From NCBI GenBank assembly GCA_043228905.1, contig JBHGNT010000013.1, positions 19,530,001-19,594,000 of the forward strand: a stretch of 64,000 nt of DNA. The letters are read 5' to 3'. The DNA is from Azolla caroliniana (Eukaryota > Polypodiophyta). The notes beneath the pieces are model-generated. The model did no database searches. It was not told the origin of the DNA and saw only the letters and a program-made list of their open reading frames with translations. The translations under genes and the position numbers were made by a program. Within the stretch, counting starts at the first letter, position 1. Each line of letters starts with the position of its first letter. Below, one piece after another: positions 24,211 through 37,000 of this stretch.

Positions 24211-25137
24211 TAAGCCAATAGAGTTAAAATACACCATCACAATAATCATTTTGATCACTTTCAAGCAATTGCATCCAATAAGCAAGTGGATGGGACTACA
24301 TATTGGTCCCTAGGCCATCACACAATGTCATAACTAAATTGGTTTTGACTCTTCACAATAACTCCTGGTCATGGTCAATGAAGTTTTAGTGGTTAAGGTT
24401 AGTAATGAGCAACCTTAGTTAAGACAAAAAAGCATGTCTAAGTTATCACATTTCAACCCATTTGTTGCGTTTGGTATCTTCTTTCTATCATCCCTATGTT
24501 GTAAAATGCACACCGAGGATGAATGATACTTCACGTCATGCACAACATCTTCAAGAGAATGCCAATAATGTTATGGCCATGTATGATTGCCATATGCTAA
24601 AGCACCAACCTAATCACGTGCTTTCAAGAGGCAAACAAAATTCACTCGAGTTATGTGTATTTGACTTTTACGTTCTTCGAAGAGAAAAGTAAGTATTGAG
24701 TTATATCACAATCATTGAGACCCAACTTTACATGCATTATTTCTAGGATTTGACGAGACTATGATAATTGTACAGACCGTGAATGCACATGAAATATGTG
24801 CTCTAATGTTTTCACCGAATTTGTTGTGGTATAGAATGTAAAGTACTAATGAAATAGAGTCATGGGTGCTACCATGACAGTGATAGGTAGATAGATATAT
24901 GTATAGTATTTGATGCAAGAGAGATTCAAACTTGGGCACATAGCTATTTTTCTCATTAAGGTTGCCATAACAATATCTATGAAAAGTGATAGCCTCTCTC
25001 TCATTTTCCCCTCGAGTCTAATTTCACCTCAAAAGCAAAAATTCTTAGTGAAACCAAGTAGAGTTAAAATACACCATCATAATAATAATTTTGATCGCTT
25101 TGCAAGCAATTGTATCTAAGAAGCAAATGGGTGGACT
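24211..25137 (+). repeat. Dispersed ~85-bp direct repeat pair
   Basis: 24211-24295 and 25052-25137 share AGAGTTAAAATACACCATCA, ATTTTGATC.CTTT and AGCAATTG.ATC, with about 80-85% identity by eye. They are separated by about 750 bp. The element is unnamed and may be part of a decayed transposon. Confidence 0.6.
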
Positions 25138-26271
25138 CAAGTTGTATACTCTCTCTCTCTTGTGAAAACACACAATTATATTAATAAATGTGTTTTATAC
25201 TTACAATGGGTGTCACGATGGAGTATGGTTGTCCTAGCCCCTTACGACTTGTAGCTCATAACACACAAAGTTTGCACTTATTTGTAGAGTTTGCATGTCG
25301 AGATACCAACACTTTACCCATTTGACTCATCAAAATTGGTAAAAGTGGTCATAAAAACGCATTCTTACAATCCACTGTTACCTAATTTGGGCATTCTTGT
25401 TTCAATAAAGGATGATAGTCCACTACGGGGGACTATTACATCAGATGCACTAATCGTTTATTAAAAGCATGGGAACTTTATCCAATAATGTACTCGATGT
25501 TTAGGGGAATGAAATACTGCATCATAAAACCCTATATATATATATACAAGCTCAACACGATTCGGTGACATGATTGTGTTCAACCATTGTTTAATCCAAT
25601 TTAGGTATGGAAGTTCCCCGGTAAAAAATAATACAACTGCATGATCATAGAATACATCCAAAGATTGCAATACTGCCTTAGCATCAACTTCAACATCATG
25701 CACATCCTCATCCATGCATTCTTTTTTGCTGCATTTTCATTTTCTTCCACAAATTAGACAACAAGGTATTCACAATCCCCCATAATATAATCCAATCATG
25801 ATTATCCTTGTCAACCTCGACATATATCAATTTCTTCTTATTGATTTCCTCAATACCCTTAAGTCTCTTAGAGCTCCCAAATTATTCCCTTGCACAATCA
25901 CATTCTACCATGATATTACTCTTTGTTGGATCACTTGTTCCCATATCAAAATCCCCCACAAATTATGAGGGTGTCATGTTTATATTCACTATTCTTGATG
26001 TGGTATCGAGCTAGGATAAAAAAAGATTTTCCAAGAACAAAAAATTAGAACTCACCCGATTGAAGAGATCGACGATGAAGAAGACAACAAGAGGTCTACA
26101 ATGTGTGTTGAGTATGTGTATGCGGACAACATACGATTCTTTTTTTCTATCATTGCTACCAGTATAGACCACCAATTTAAACTTGCTATATATCGTTACA
26201 AAGCTCTAACTGGGAGTTTTCCAAAGAAGGTCTTTGTGCCAATTTTCTTCATCGATAGAGACTGCAACACC

Positions 26272-26302
<31 letters not shown>

Positions 26303-26901
26303 TATAATGGCTTCTTTAAAGAAAGAAAGTAACACCACCATGACTTACATACAACGAAGTATATAACCCTTTTAGGGATCAAAATACTACTATGACTAGG
26401 AACTCAAACCCAATGTACACACCAATTCAGATGTCGAATATGATGATATGCGACATTGCAAAGTTCTCTCTCTTCATGGGTGGGATTTCGTGACTTCTTT
26501 AATTTATTTTTACTTTCGATGAATGGCGAAATACCCCATTTTTGTTGCAAGCCAATTGTCTCATGGGCCAATATTGGTCTTAGAAGATGTTAATATATAT
26601 TTCTTTCATTTCTAGCACCGTCAATTGCCACAAAAGAAGTCCTTTTAGCTTTACAACATATTCTCTCATGAACTATATCCCCCCTAATACCCCAAGAACT
26701 CAAAAATAAATTGCAAATGAGGCAAAAGTTCGTTGATCTCCATATGTGCAAAAACCCAACTGAATGAACGTAGTCTTCCTCCAATTAAAGACATTTACAC
26801 TAATTTGATACACGTTCCAAGCTATTTTAGCCATTGGACATGAAGGAAATCGATGCTTAATATGTTCCAATTCCATCGTAAAAAAGAAACACATTCCTCT
26901 A

Positions 26902-26946
<45 letters not shown>

Positions 26947-27570
26947 AAAACACAAAATTATACTATGTTGTAAACTTGTATGTAAAAAAGTCACTCTTAC
27001 AACTTGTGTGTGTGTGTTTGTACCTCGTTTGTGGTGCCTCAAAAAGGAGATGAGAAAATCTTTATCTACGACGAACCAATAGAATTCAAAAGCACTATCA
27101 CAAAAATAGAAGGGCTCAAGCAAGATAGGGACAAATTTTATCACTTTGCCTAAGTGGCAGGTGGACGATGACCGCACATTATGCTAGGTCGAACGATGTC
27201 TTACCTCAATCTCTCTCTCTCTAACACACACACACACACAACTGAGTGTGTGTCAAGATAAGCTCCCAAATATCTTGCGTCTGTCCCTCGCTCTACCTCT
27301 CTTTGGAGAGAAAAGATATACAATTAAAGGAGACGATGATCACAGATCTGACCATGTGGAAGCAGAGAGAGTGCCACGAGGGATGCAACTGTGGATGTGC
27401 TATCTCCACACACCACCATAAGACAGAAAATGGAGAGCGCACACACACAAAAATCTATCTATCTATCTATCTATCCAAGAGCAATCGTGTCCAAAACATC
27501 TCTCGAGTTCTCGGCCCCCAAATATCTACATTTAGGAGCCCAACCAATAGAATTCTCCGGCAGATGTGAA

Positions 27571-27808
27571 GCCCCACCACATCAGCAACGAGAAATGCCA
27601 CGTGGCATGGGAACTTCCATCCTACTTTGACCAAAGCTTTTCACCACGTAGGCGAGGCTGGTGCCACGTCAGAAAAACGGGACGACGTGGCCCCGCCACA
27701 TCAGCAGCAGGAAAATGCCACCTCGGATGATAACTTGCATCCTACTTTGACCAAGCGTTTCGCCACGTAAGCGACGCTGATGCCACGTCAGAGGAACGGG
27801 ACAACGTG
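27571..27808 (+). promoter_or_regulatory. Tandemly duplicated promoter module with ACGT-core motifs
   Basis: Two ~119-bp copies (27571-27689 and 27690-27808) lie directly upstream of the desaturase leader. Copy 1 contains a perfect 14-bp palindromic G-box, ATGCCACGTGGCAT (27595-27608), which is degenerate in copy 2. Both copies keep TGCCACGTCAG (near 27662 and 27781), ACGTGGCC at the 3' edge (near 27685 and 27804), CCACGTA, and a W-box-like TTTGACC (27626, 27746). ACGT cores of this kind bind plant bZIP and bHLH factors, so light or ABA input is plausible but inferred. The block is clearly more GC-rich than its flanks. Confidence 0.7.
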
Positions 27809-27809
27809 G

Positions 27810-27812
<3 letters not shown>

Positions 27813-27864
<52 letters not shown>
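27813..27864 (+). repeat. (CT)n microsatellite in the desaturase leader
   Basis: An unbroken run of about 26 CT units between the promoter duplication and the start codon, followed by a second short CT run near 27900. CT-rich 5' leaders are common in plants. Confidence 0.95.
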
Positions 27865-27866
<2 letters not shown>

Positions 27867-27943
27867 GCGTTAAGATAAGCCCTCAAAGTTTTTCGTTTCT
27901 TCTCTCTCTCTCTGTCTGTCTGTCTCGCCGTGTCTGTTTGGCT

Positions 27944-30615
27944 ATGGCGGCAGCAGTAAACAGAGCTTGTTCTTCTGCTTGCTCAAAATACAGTCATTTT
28001 GTTCCATCTTCCCATTCTTCTTCCCTTTCATCATCATCATCGTCTTCTTCTTCTTCTTCTTTTCATCTTCCTTCATCTCCAAAGCTTCCATCTCTAAGGA
28101 TCCATGGCTATCGTGGATCCTCTGTTTCTCTCAAAAGACCTCTTTATATCACTTGTATGGCTTCCCATCAAGCAAATCCAGAATCTCCTAACGCAACAAC
28201 ATTAGGTCACAATATATGGCTTTCTGATGTCATCCCTCTATGGAAGAAACCTTTCTTTGTCAACAGAAAATGGGTTACCACAGATATATTAATTGGAGCT
28301 TTCATGGTGCTTCTTCATGGACTCTGTTTCTTGGCTCCTTTCACATTCTCTTGGAAAGCGTTTGGTGTTTTTCTTCTCTCATATATTGTGACAGGAATGC
28401 TTGGAATCACTCTATCTTACCATAGAAACCTCTCTCATAAGAGTTTTTCCTTGCCTAAATGGCTTGAATACACCTTTGCTTACTGCGGAGTCCTTGCTAT
28501 GCAGGTTAGACCTCTGATTCTTCCGCTTTTATTTTATTTAATGAAGGCATGATTTCTTTATGGTGCCCATTTATATGGACAAATCTTTAACCCATCACGT
28601 AGTTGAAAACTACTAATTTAACTTCTTGCAAAATGATTTAGTGAAAGCTTTTGCTAACACAGAGAATGTGATCATATGGTGCTTCTATGGTGAATTAATA
28701 AGTGATTTGAGGAGGAAGCTTGATGAGAAACATTTGCAAGCCTATTGAATGTGCATGCATTCAATTTTCCTAGGAAAATGTGTCCTGGAACATGATGAAA
28801 ACTTATTGAATGTACATTGGAGAAACATTCTCAATGAAGAAAACTTTAAGGAAAACTATCAAATGCATGTATGGTAACATGTCTGATCTTCCCCTTTATG
28901 TTCGTTATGTAGTTGGATTCTGTATAAGGTCGTCCAATGAGGGCACATATATTGACCTAGGTGTTCGCTATTAGAAAATAATTATTAAAACGAGAATTTA
29001 TATACAGGTAAACCCTAGCTTCTATGTCCATACATTATAGCCTTCCAAACCTTGATGGTGGCAGATATATAAATCCTATTGTCTTGGTTGACCAACCAAA
29101 GACTGTCCAATAGCTAATGGGCATAGTGCTTTATAGGACGCCTAGCGTGTTAATGGCCATTATGTTATCAATCACTCATTAGTTCTTGTTGCCTAATCCA
29201 ATGTGGTCCTGTAGCTAATGGGTGTGCTCTACCAAGGTCTGGAAGAAGGCATTATTGATCCAGGAGCTTGTTATGTGCATAAACAGGCTGAGATAATAGC
29301 TATCATAAGTTTAGCCGACTTTCAAATAGCTAAATGCCTACTCCAGCCTTAAGAACGTAATCTAATATGTCTATAACAATGCAGGGTTATGGATATGTAG
29401 CATGGATGAGCAAGGTCTGGAAATATGACTAGATCTTTAGTTGAGTTATGAGCCTTGGTTCAAGGCATCTCTATGAGTTTAAATCCTAATTTCATTCTTT
29501 GACCTAGAAACTTCTAGGAAATGTCATGTCAAATAATGTCATTCTTTCGCCTATTAGAACAAGAAAACCATGCTTATCTCTATGCTTTCCATTCTCCATA
29601 TTTTATTTTGAGTTCATGATGTATTTATACCACTTTTGTTTGTTTGAAATTGTGTGGTGGCACATGGGCCCTAATTTTGGTATTTGATATTCATACTAAA
29701 TGTCATGAATTTACAGGGTGACCCAATTGAATGGGTGAGTTCGCATCGGTATCACCATCAATTTTGTGATACAGACAAAGACCCTCATTCACCATATGAA
29801 GGTTTTTGGTATAGCCACATGGGATGGCTTCTCGATAACAAATCCACATTGGAAAGGGTATGCGCATTCAAACCCCTTGTTTGAATGATCTTTTTTCTTA
29901 TATGCACGAGGACATTGGTTGGAGATTTTAAAGCCATTTGATTTGATCATAGGTGGGTGCTCGAGCAAATGTTGGGGATATGGAAAAAGATCCATTTTAT
30001 AAGTTCATGGCAAAAACTTACCCTATTCATGTCATAGGAGCTACCATTGCATACTATGCTTTGGGAGGTCTACCCTTTCTCATATGGGGTGTGGTAAGTG
30101 AACCTCTTATGCAAACATAATCAAACATTAGACAGGCTATATATGGTTTTGATAATATTCCGATTTCTGTGATATGTTTTTCTAGGCTTTGCGGGCGGTA
30201 TGGGTATATCACATCACTTGGCTCGTCAATTCTGCATCTCATGTGTGGGGCACACAAGCATGGAATACAGGGGACTTGTCTCGGAACAATTGGTATGCTA
30301 AGACCTCCATTCCCTTTCCCTATCTTATGCTTTAATGTCGACTACTAATGTTTTGAACTTTATCGTATGTGTCAACGTCTACACTAATATTGACATTTAT
30401 CATTTGTTAGGTGGGTTGCATTGCTAGCATTTGGGGAGGGATGGCATAATAACCACCATGCTTTTGAGTATTCAGCAAGGCATGGTCTTGAATGGTGGCA
30501 GTTAGATCCAACTTGGTGGTGTGTTGTAGCTCTGGAGAAACTTGGGCTTGCCACCAAAGTGAAAGTTCCACTCAAGGAACACATGACCCGTCTTGCCTTG
30601 AAGCCTCAACTATAA
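27944..30615 (+). CDS. FAD5: Plastid acyl-lipid desaturase, FAD5/ADS family
   Basis: Predicted 384-aa protein. Exons: 27944-28504, 29717-29857, 29953-30093, 30186-30292, 30411-30615, all GT-AG with consistent phases. All three iron-binding histidine boxes are present: HRNLSH (160-165), HRYHH (197-201) and HNNHH (329-333). Hydrophobic segments ([19 protein letters not shown] and later ones) fit a four-pass membrane enzyme. The N-terminal ~75 residues are Ser-rich and end near ITCMAS, typical of a chloroplast transit peptide. This supports a FAD5-type enzyme (in Arabidopsis, delta-7 desaturation of 16:0 on MGDG) over the cytosolic delta-9 ADS members. Regiospecificity cannot be read from sequence. 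The start is the ATG at 27944; an upstream in-frame ATG would translate the CT repeat into poly-Leu/Ser. Confidence 0.95.
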
Positions 30616-31276
30616 GATGCGTTAGATTTGTGCTTGATTACATTCAAGAGCTTTTATGTGGAAGTGGAAAATCTGTATACTTGAGCCTGTGGATGAGATG
30701 CTCCATTGGTTTAATTCATTTAAATCATTTTGAGAGGTTTGGGTCCCTGAAATGCATATTCTTTTGACATTTAGCATTCTTTCCAATGTTCACAGACTGG
30801 AGAATAAGGGACATTTGTGAACAGAGTCGATCCTTGTGATAGTTGTCCAAAATTATTCTAACTTGCCAAGAGATATTCTCCTTTGCTCCTATATTGTGGA
30901 GTCCCTTGGGTGTGTTATCTTGAACCCAGGGTTCATGAAATACTGACTTCAAAACCTTGATATGTTTTGGTAAGAGACATCTTTGTTTTTTATATCATCA
31001 AGTTTGAGCTCAACCCATATGAACACAAAGCAAGAGAGACTAAGGTTTTTTCACATATAAATTTATAATCAAAATTCTGAATTCTGGTTTGAGATCTTAG
31101 CAACTATCAGCTTGGAACGTGGAACCTAAAGCCTAGAATTAGCAGTATTACAACTTACCCCAGTATGATAAATAAACAAGAGATAGAGAAATATGTTTTT
31201 AACATACATGAAGTCCAATGCATCTATGACGGGTCAATTCTTATATGACTTTGATGAAATGGTGTGAACCACGAAG

Positions 31277-31322
<46 letters not shown>

Positions 31323-32652
31323 CAGTGATTTGCAAATTATGTTTGATAGTTATTTTGCATCAATCTTGAAGAAGGTTGCATCTAAGTTGTCAGCAATTTT
31401 AGAAGATGAAATAAATGAAAACGAGGGGAGTTGTCCTTTGACATAATTATGATGATAAAACACAGGGACCCACAAATGGAATTTTCTAGCCTTAAATGAG
31501 AAAGTACGGCCTCTCCCTACAATGTTGTTTCAAGAAGGGTGAATTTGTCCCATATTTTGAAGTGCCCACTCCAATTTGTTTTGATAGTATCGTTTCAAGT
31601 TTGGAAACTTGAAGGTACTAGTTTTGATGATATGGCATTTGACTAGATCCACTCAATTGTGATGGGGAGTTCTTTCTGCAACTTCTCATATTTGTCATTT
31701 CAGTAAGGCATTTGTTGGGAGGGTCATGATGGTTGGTTTGTTATTTGCTTTTCACCATTACAATGGCATTTTTCAAATGATGTGTTTCTTCTTTATAGAT
31801 AGTAAGGATGTGGACACAAGATATTGGATGCCCAATTTATCAATGTGATTTGACAATCTGTTTCACATAGTGTTTTTTTATTATGATGATAAAAGTTACT
31901 CAATGGCGATGCCGTCTTGGCTTAGTTTAATGAAGCTTTAACATTGAGCTCTTGTAAGATGGTAAACTGGTTATTTGAAGTATTTAGGAGTATGGTTATT
32001 GCCTTTTTTGTAGGAACAATCCTTTAGAAGGCAATGGAATTAGTTAAGGCTATTCCTTGACATATCCTTAGGTTGGGTTAAACATTGTTTTGCCTATTTA
32101 TTTATCAAGGGAGAGTTGGATTACATTACGTACCTAGATGGATAAGAGGAGTCTTGCACTATGTTGAGGAGTGTAATGTGTGTAAGCATGTATGCAAGTA
32201 CACGTCTTGGTGACAAGAGATGCATTACAACCAACTACTAAACTCCTAGTATTACTCCAACATGACTTGAAGAACTAGGCGCAATCCTTAGTGGTTTGCT
32301 CCATCCAATTTCTTCTTCAACAATCAAGTCAGAACTATTATTTAGGATTGCAAAAGGGTAATGTTGGATTATTTGTGAGAGTAGAGAAAAACTTACGAAA
32401 TCTTTCACTTTCACATTTAGTGCCCATTAAGTCCTTGAGAAAAGCTTTCACACTTCTCAGTTTCTCATTCTTCAAATGCAATCCAATAGGAGCTTTGAGT
32501 TGGAATCCATTCATGAACGTCAATGGACTGTTGCCACAACATTGCGTTCCAAACTATTGTAGGCAAACTCTAGAATGAGCAAGTACAAGAGTCTGAAGGA
32601 TACCTTAATAATAGGAGAGCCACACTAAATTTGCATGTGAGCATCACTATAA
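30616..32652. other. 3' flank of the desaturase and spacer
   Basis: Contains the desaturase 3' UTR and a (GA)n run at about 31280-31318. No gene or named repeat is recognised otherwise. Confidence 0.4.
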
Positions 32653-33300
32653 GCCACACATTTCTCATGGCTTGGTTGTAACATGAGGGCAGTATAATGG
32701 TGCATTGGTTGACTCTGCTGCTAATGCTTTTGTCTAGAACAATGTCTGTGAAGAGCACACGCCACACATTTCTCATGGCTTGGTTGTAACATGAGGGCAG
32801 TCTAATGGTGGATTGGTTGACTCTGCTGCTAATGCTTTTGTCTAGAACAATGTCTGTGAAGAGCACACGCCACTCATTTCTCATGGCTTGGTTGTACCAT
32901 GAGGGCAGTTTAATGGTGCATTGGTTGACTCTGCTGCTAATGCTTTTGTCTAGAACAATGTCTGTGAAGAGCACACGCCACACATTTCTCATGGCTTGGT
33001 TGTACCATGAGGGCAGTTTAATGGTGCATTGGTTGACTCTGCTGCTTATGCTTTTGTCTAGAACAATGTCTGTGAAGAGCACACGCCACACATTTCTCAT
33101 GGCTTGGTTGTACCATGAGGGCAGTTTAATGGTGCATTGGTTGACTCTGCTGCTAATGCTTTTGTCTAGAACAATGTCTGTGAAGAGCACACGCCACACA
33201 TTTCTCATGGCTTGGTTGTACCATGAGGGCAGTTTAATGGTGCATTGGTTGACTCTGCTGCTAATGCTTTTGTATAGAACAATGTCTGTGAAGAGCACAC
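32653..33300. repeat. 108-bp minisatellite, exactly 6 copies
   Basis: Units start at 32653, 32761, 32869, 32977, 33085 and 33193 with GCCAC.CATTTCTCATGGC and end with AATGTCTGTGAAGAGCACAC. Copies differ at only a few sites, so the array is recent or homogenised. As 108 is a multiple of three and the unit lacks stops in one frame per strand, it creates long open frames on both strands (a 271-codon minus frame with a 36-residue repeat and a 167-codon plus frame). Neither resembles a known protein. Confidence 0.97.
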
Positions 33301-34087
33301 TTATCTGACTTTGGACGAGTTCCATTGCTATATTTGTCAAACAACTATACATTTTTTTATTTCTAAGCAAACACTCTAAATACACCTACTGAATACCTTT
33401 GTTGGGATCTATGCACAGATCCTGAACTGATCATATCAATATAAGTGAATCTCTGAACTGTTGTATGCAACATTAACCAAGTCAATTAGCAACCATACAA
33501 AGATAATTCTATAATAGCTAACTATTGAATGTTCTTATACCAAAATCCTTTTGGAATGGAGCAGCCCTTTTTCTGAGGTTTGAAGAACGACAATAAGAAT
33601 TGCATCAAAAACCTCAAAGATGTACAGGTTTCGGGATAATGAGCAGAAACTGAGAGCAAAGGCATTAACGGAACTCCTTCACAAGTTTCCAAATAATGAT
33701 CTCATATGAGATCATGCAGCGCTGAGATATAGAATCTGTATAAGATGACCATATTTTCATCAAAGCTATATATAGCACATAAAATGGATATATCCTCGGA
33801 CCTCTATAGCACATTCACAACCACATTATATTTTCATTAGCTTGACGATGAGGTGTAATATAATCAGTGTACATTTTGTTTTGTAGTTAAACATAAAAAC
33901 CTCCAATCTACCTGTTTAGCACAGAGCCTACCTTTGCAGAGTACAAGTGTACATTAGATTTTTCTTCTTCTCGTAATATGGAGGCCAAAAAGCAAACATA
34001 GAAGGTCAAATCTTTGAAAGATAAATTAGCACCAGTATTACAAGAGGACCCAAAAGTTAAAGGTGAGAAAGTGGGGTTTCAAACACA
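33301..34087. other. Spacer and 3' UTR of the MBD gene
   Basis: No gene is seen. The part next to 34088 should be the 3' UTR of the minus-strand MBD gene. Confidence 0.4.
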
Positions 34088-37000
34088 TCAAAAAGCTGTA
34101 GCAGACCTTTTGGAGGATTTTCTTGAACGTTTTGGCACCGCTTCCATAGAAGAATAAGCGTCTCTTCCTGAAGAAATATGTCCACCAACTAATATTGTAT
34201 TATTATGTTCACTTTGAGTTCCTCTTCCCATTTCAAACCTCTCAATGAAGGGCCTGGCAGAGGAGCCATCAGAATTATCAGAATATCGTGGTCGTGGCCA
34301 TGCCGCAACGAGGCCTCTTTCACTATTTGACATAATAGAACCTCTTTCACTATTCGATATAAATGAGCCCCTTTCGCCATTTGATATAATGGGAACTCTT
34401 TCACTGTTTGATATAATGGGACCTCTTTCGCCATTTGATATGATGGGACCTCTTTCACTGTTAGTTATAATGGCTCCTCTTTCACTATTTGACATAATGG
34501 AGGCCCTTTCACTATTCGACATTGACTCTGAGAGACGGAAATGATCTAGCATAGTAGGGCGGGGTACATTAGTAAGGCTCTCACACATCATCCATTCTGA
34601 GGGTTGGCCAGGTCGGTAAGGCAAGAACATATTGTTAGTAACAATTCCATGTTGACCTGGGGGTGATGACATTGCAAGAGGAGCAGCTAAGCTTTTCCCT
34701 GGAGTAGTTCGTCGGGCTGGAAGAGAAGTATTACAACTCATTATGGAAATCTCTGGCTTATCTGTTGTTTCTTCATTGTTTCCAACCAGATCTTCACTTA
34801 TATCATTAGCATCGGTTATGGTCTCTGCCCCTGATATCTTTCTAAGAGGTTCGAGTTTCGTTCGCCTCTTGTATCTTCCAAGTTTTCCAGTCTCTATCAA
34901 AGAGAATACTTCTTTTTGTGATCGGCAACGACGTTTTGTAACAGTATCGTAATAGTACTGCATCAACCCATCATAAGACAAGAAGTTAGAACAAAAGAAA
35001 AAAAGATATGGCCTTTTAAGAGGCCAGAATGACCTATAAGACTAAACAAGATATTACATCTCAAGTGTTGTCTAGTCTTTGAGAACAGCAAATCAAAATA
35101 AAATGTTACCAAGTAAAAAAAAGTAAATAAGATAAAAAGAGACTAAAGAATCTTGTTATCGGCATATGTAAGATTCTCAAGTTGGAGAAAATATGAGAAA
35201 AAAAATTCAGCATTGAAGTACCGGACAAGCTAATATGTTTGTACAACCAAATCCCATTAAATATTATCTAATTCAATAAATGGAAAGTCCATTTTAATGG
35301 TCAAACATAGCAAACATATTCAAAATTAACACTCTTAAAACTTCATATACGAAAAAACATAAAGCTTCACGCACCCACCAAGTATAAAGAATGATGCATC
35401 TAACTAGTCATTCATATTCTTAGATTGTTTATTGCACCAACACTGAATATTTCCTATCTGTATTGGCTATTGTAATTAATCATATTCTTAGATTGGTTAC
35501 CCGGAATCTATTTGGGAAATAATCAAGCTGCGTTATTGACAGTATAGTCATCGTAAATTTGGCTCTTTCACGGTGGTGAAGAACTTCCACTGTATGATGT
35601 CAAAAATGTTCCTAGCATCAAAAAGAGTCTATTGTTTGTTGGTCACATGGATGTACATGGATATAGCATCACATAAGATAGTGGATCATGGAAATCAACA
35701 AAAGGTTCTAGACCTATTGGTCAAGGGCACAAAGAAAGGCAGTTCACGTTGCTCACAAATAAAGGCCTTACGAGGCAAATACACTGTTGTTGTAGAATTG
35801 ATTCTCACTTAGATCTTTGGTATAAATGATTGGTTCTTATCCTTTCTTATTTAGAAAAATTGAATGTCAAGGCCCATAAACTTGATTTTTCTAATGATTG
35901 TCAATATGGAAAACAAGGGGGAAATTCCAATTATCCTCATGTGTCTTGGAACCATAATCTTTTGGATCTTGTGCCTTCTAATATTCATAGCATGTGTACT
36001 AAATCTATGAGGATTTTTGTATTTTATTTCTTTTGTTGAGGATTGTTCAAAGAGAAATTGGTTTATTTGCTGAAAAGCAAAGATGGACAGGCATTCCATG
36101 CATCTAAAGGTCATGAGCAGCCAATGAATATGCTGAAAATAGGGCTGTAAATGATGGACAAAAGCCAAATGCTGAAGATTGTGAGCCTCATGCATTAAAA
36201 GAGGCTAGATCATGTGAGCAAAAGAGTAAGTGGGTGTATGCAATGCAAGAAGAAATAAAAGCTTCGCATGCAAATAAATGATACTTGGGACTTGGTTGAA
36301 TTGCCCAATGTTAAGAATGTCATTCCTAAAAGGTGGGTGTATAAAATCAAGACAATGGATGGGAAACCTAAGTACAAAGCAAGGCTGCTGGTGACAAAAG
36401 TCTATGTACCAGTAAAAGTGGTTGACTTTAAGACGTATCCTGTCCTGTAGTCAAAATTGCCATGTCGCAACCTTTGTTTCCCCTCATTGCAGCTATTAAA
36501 TTGGACCTTTACCAGATGAATGTGAAGATTGCTTTCTTGCATGGTGATATTGAAGAAGAGCTATATGTGAAACGACCAGATGGGTTTGGAATTCCTGGTA
36601 AAAAACATTTCGTGTGCAAATTCAAAATCTATATGGGCTGAAACAATCTCCAAGACAGTTGTAAGAAAATTTTGATGCTTTTATATTATCACATGGGATT
36701 AGGAGTCATGCAGAGATGGCAACCCAGCATTTTGGTCTATATGTAGATGATACGCTTTATTGCTGGTAAAGAGAATTAACTTTTTAATGCACTTAATGGC
36801 CAGCTAAAATCTGCTTTTGCAATTAAAGATTGAGGCCCAGATGAGCATATATTGGGTATGAAGATAATGACGAATAGGCAGTTTAGACTGCCCAAAAGAT
36901 GATGCAACAGTCAATGGAGACTGTACCATATGCTATAGTTTGTGATTCTTTGATGTATGCCATGGTTGCTACAAGACCAGACATTGCACATGTAGGTGTT

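Larger units (their letters stand above)
20185..27570. other. Long spacer between the IQD and desaturase genes
   Basis: The first few hundred bases are the expected IQD promoter and 5' UTR, followed by an AT-rich foldback. No convincing gene is seen in the rest. It holds several low-copy duplications (listed separately) and CT runs at about 26272-26298, 26907-26943 and 27211-27222. Short open frames here show no family resemblance. Confidence 0.4.

Noticed and set aside
27806-27943. Upstream in-frame ATG extending the desaturase N-terminus
   Set aside because: The added residues are poly-Leu/Ser from the (CT)n leader. The ATG at 27944 starts a normal transit peptide.
32653-33300. CRISPR-like array
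   Set aside because: Units are contiguous with no unique spacers, and the host is a plant nuclear genome.
32570-33385. 271-codon minus-strand frame as a repeat protein gene
   Set aside because: The open frame follows from a 108-bp stop-free unit. It also exists on the other strand, and no domain or splice structure supports it.
35851-36195. Minus-strand 114-codon frame
   Set aside because: It is antisense to the copia relic and shows no domain of its own.
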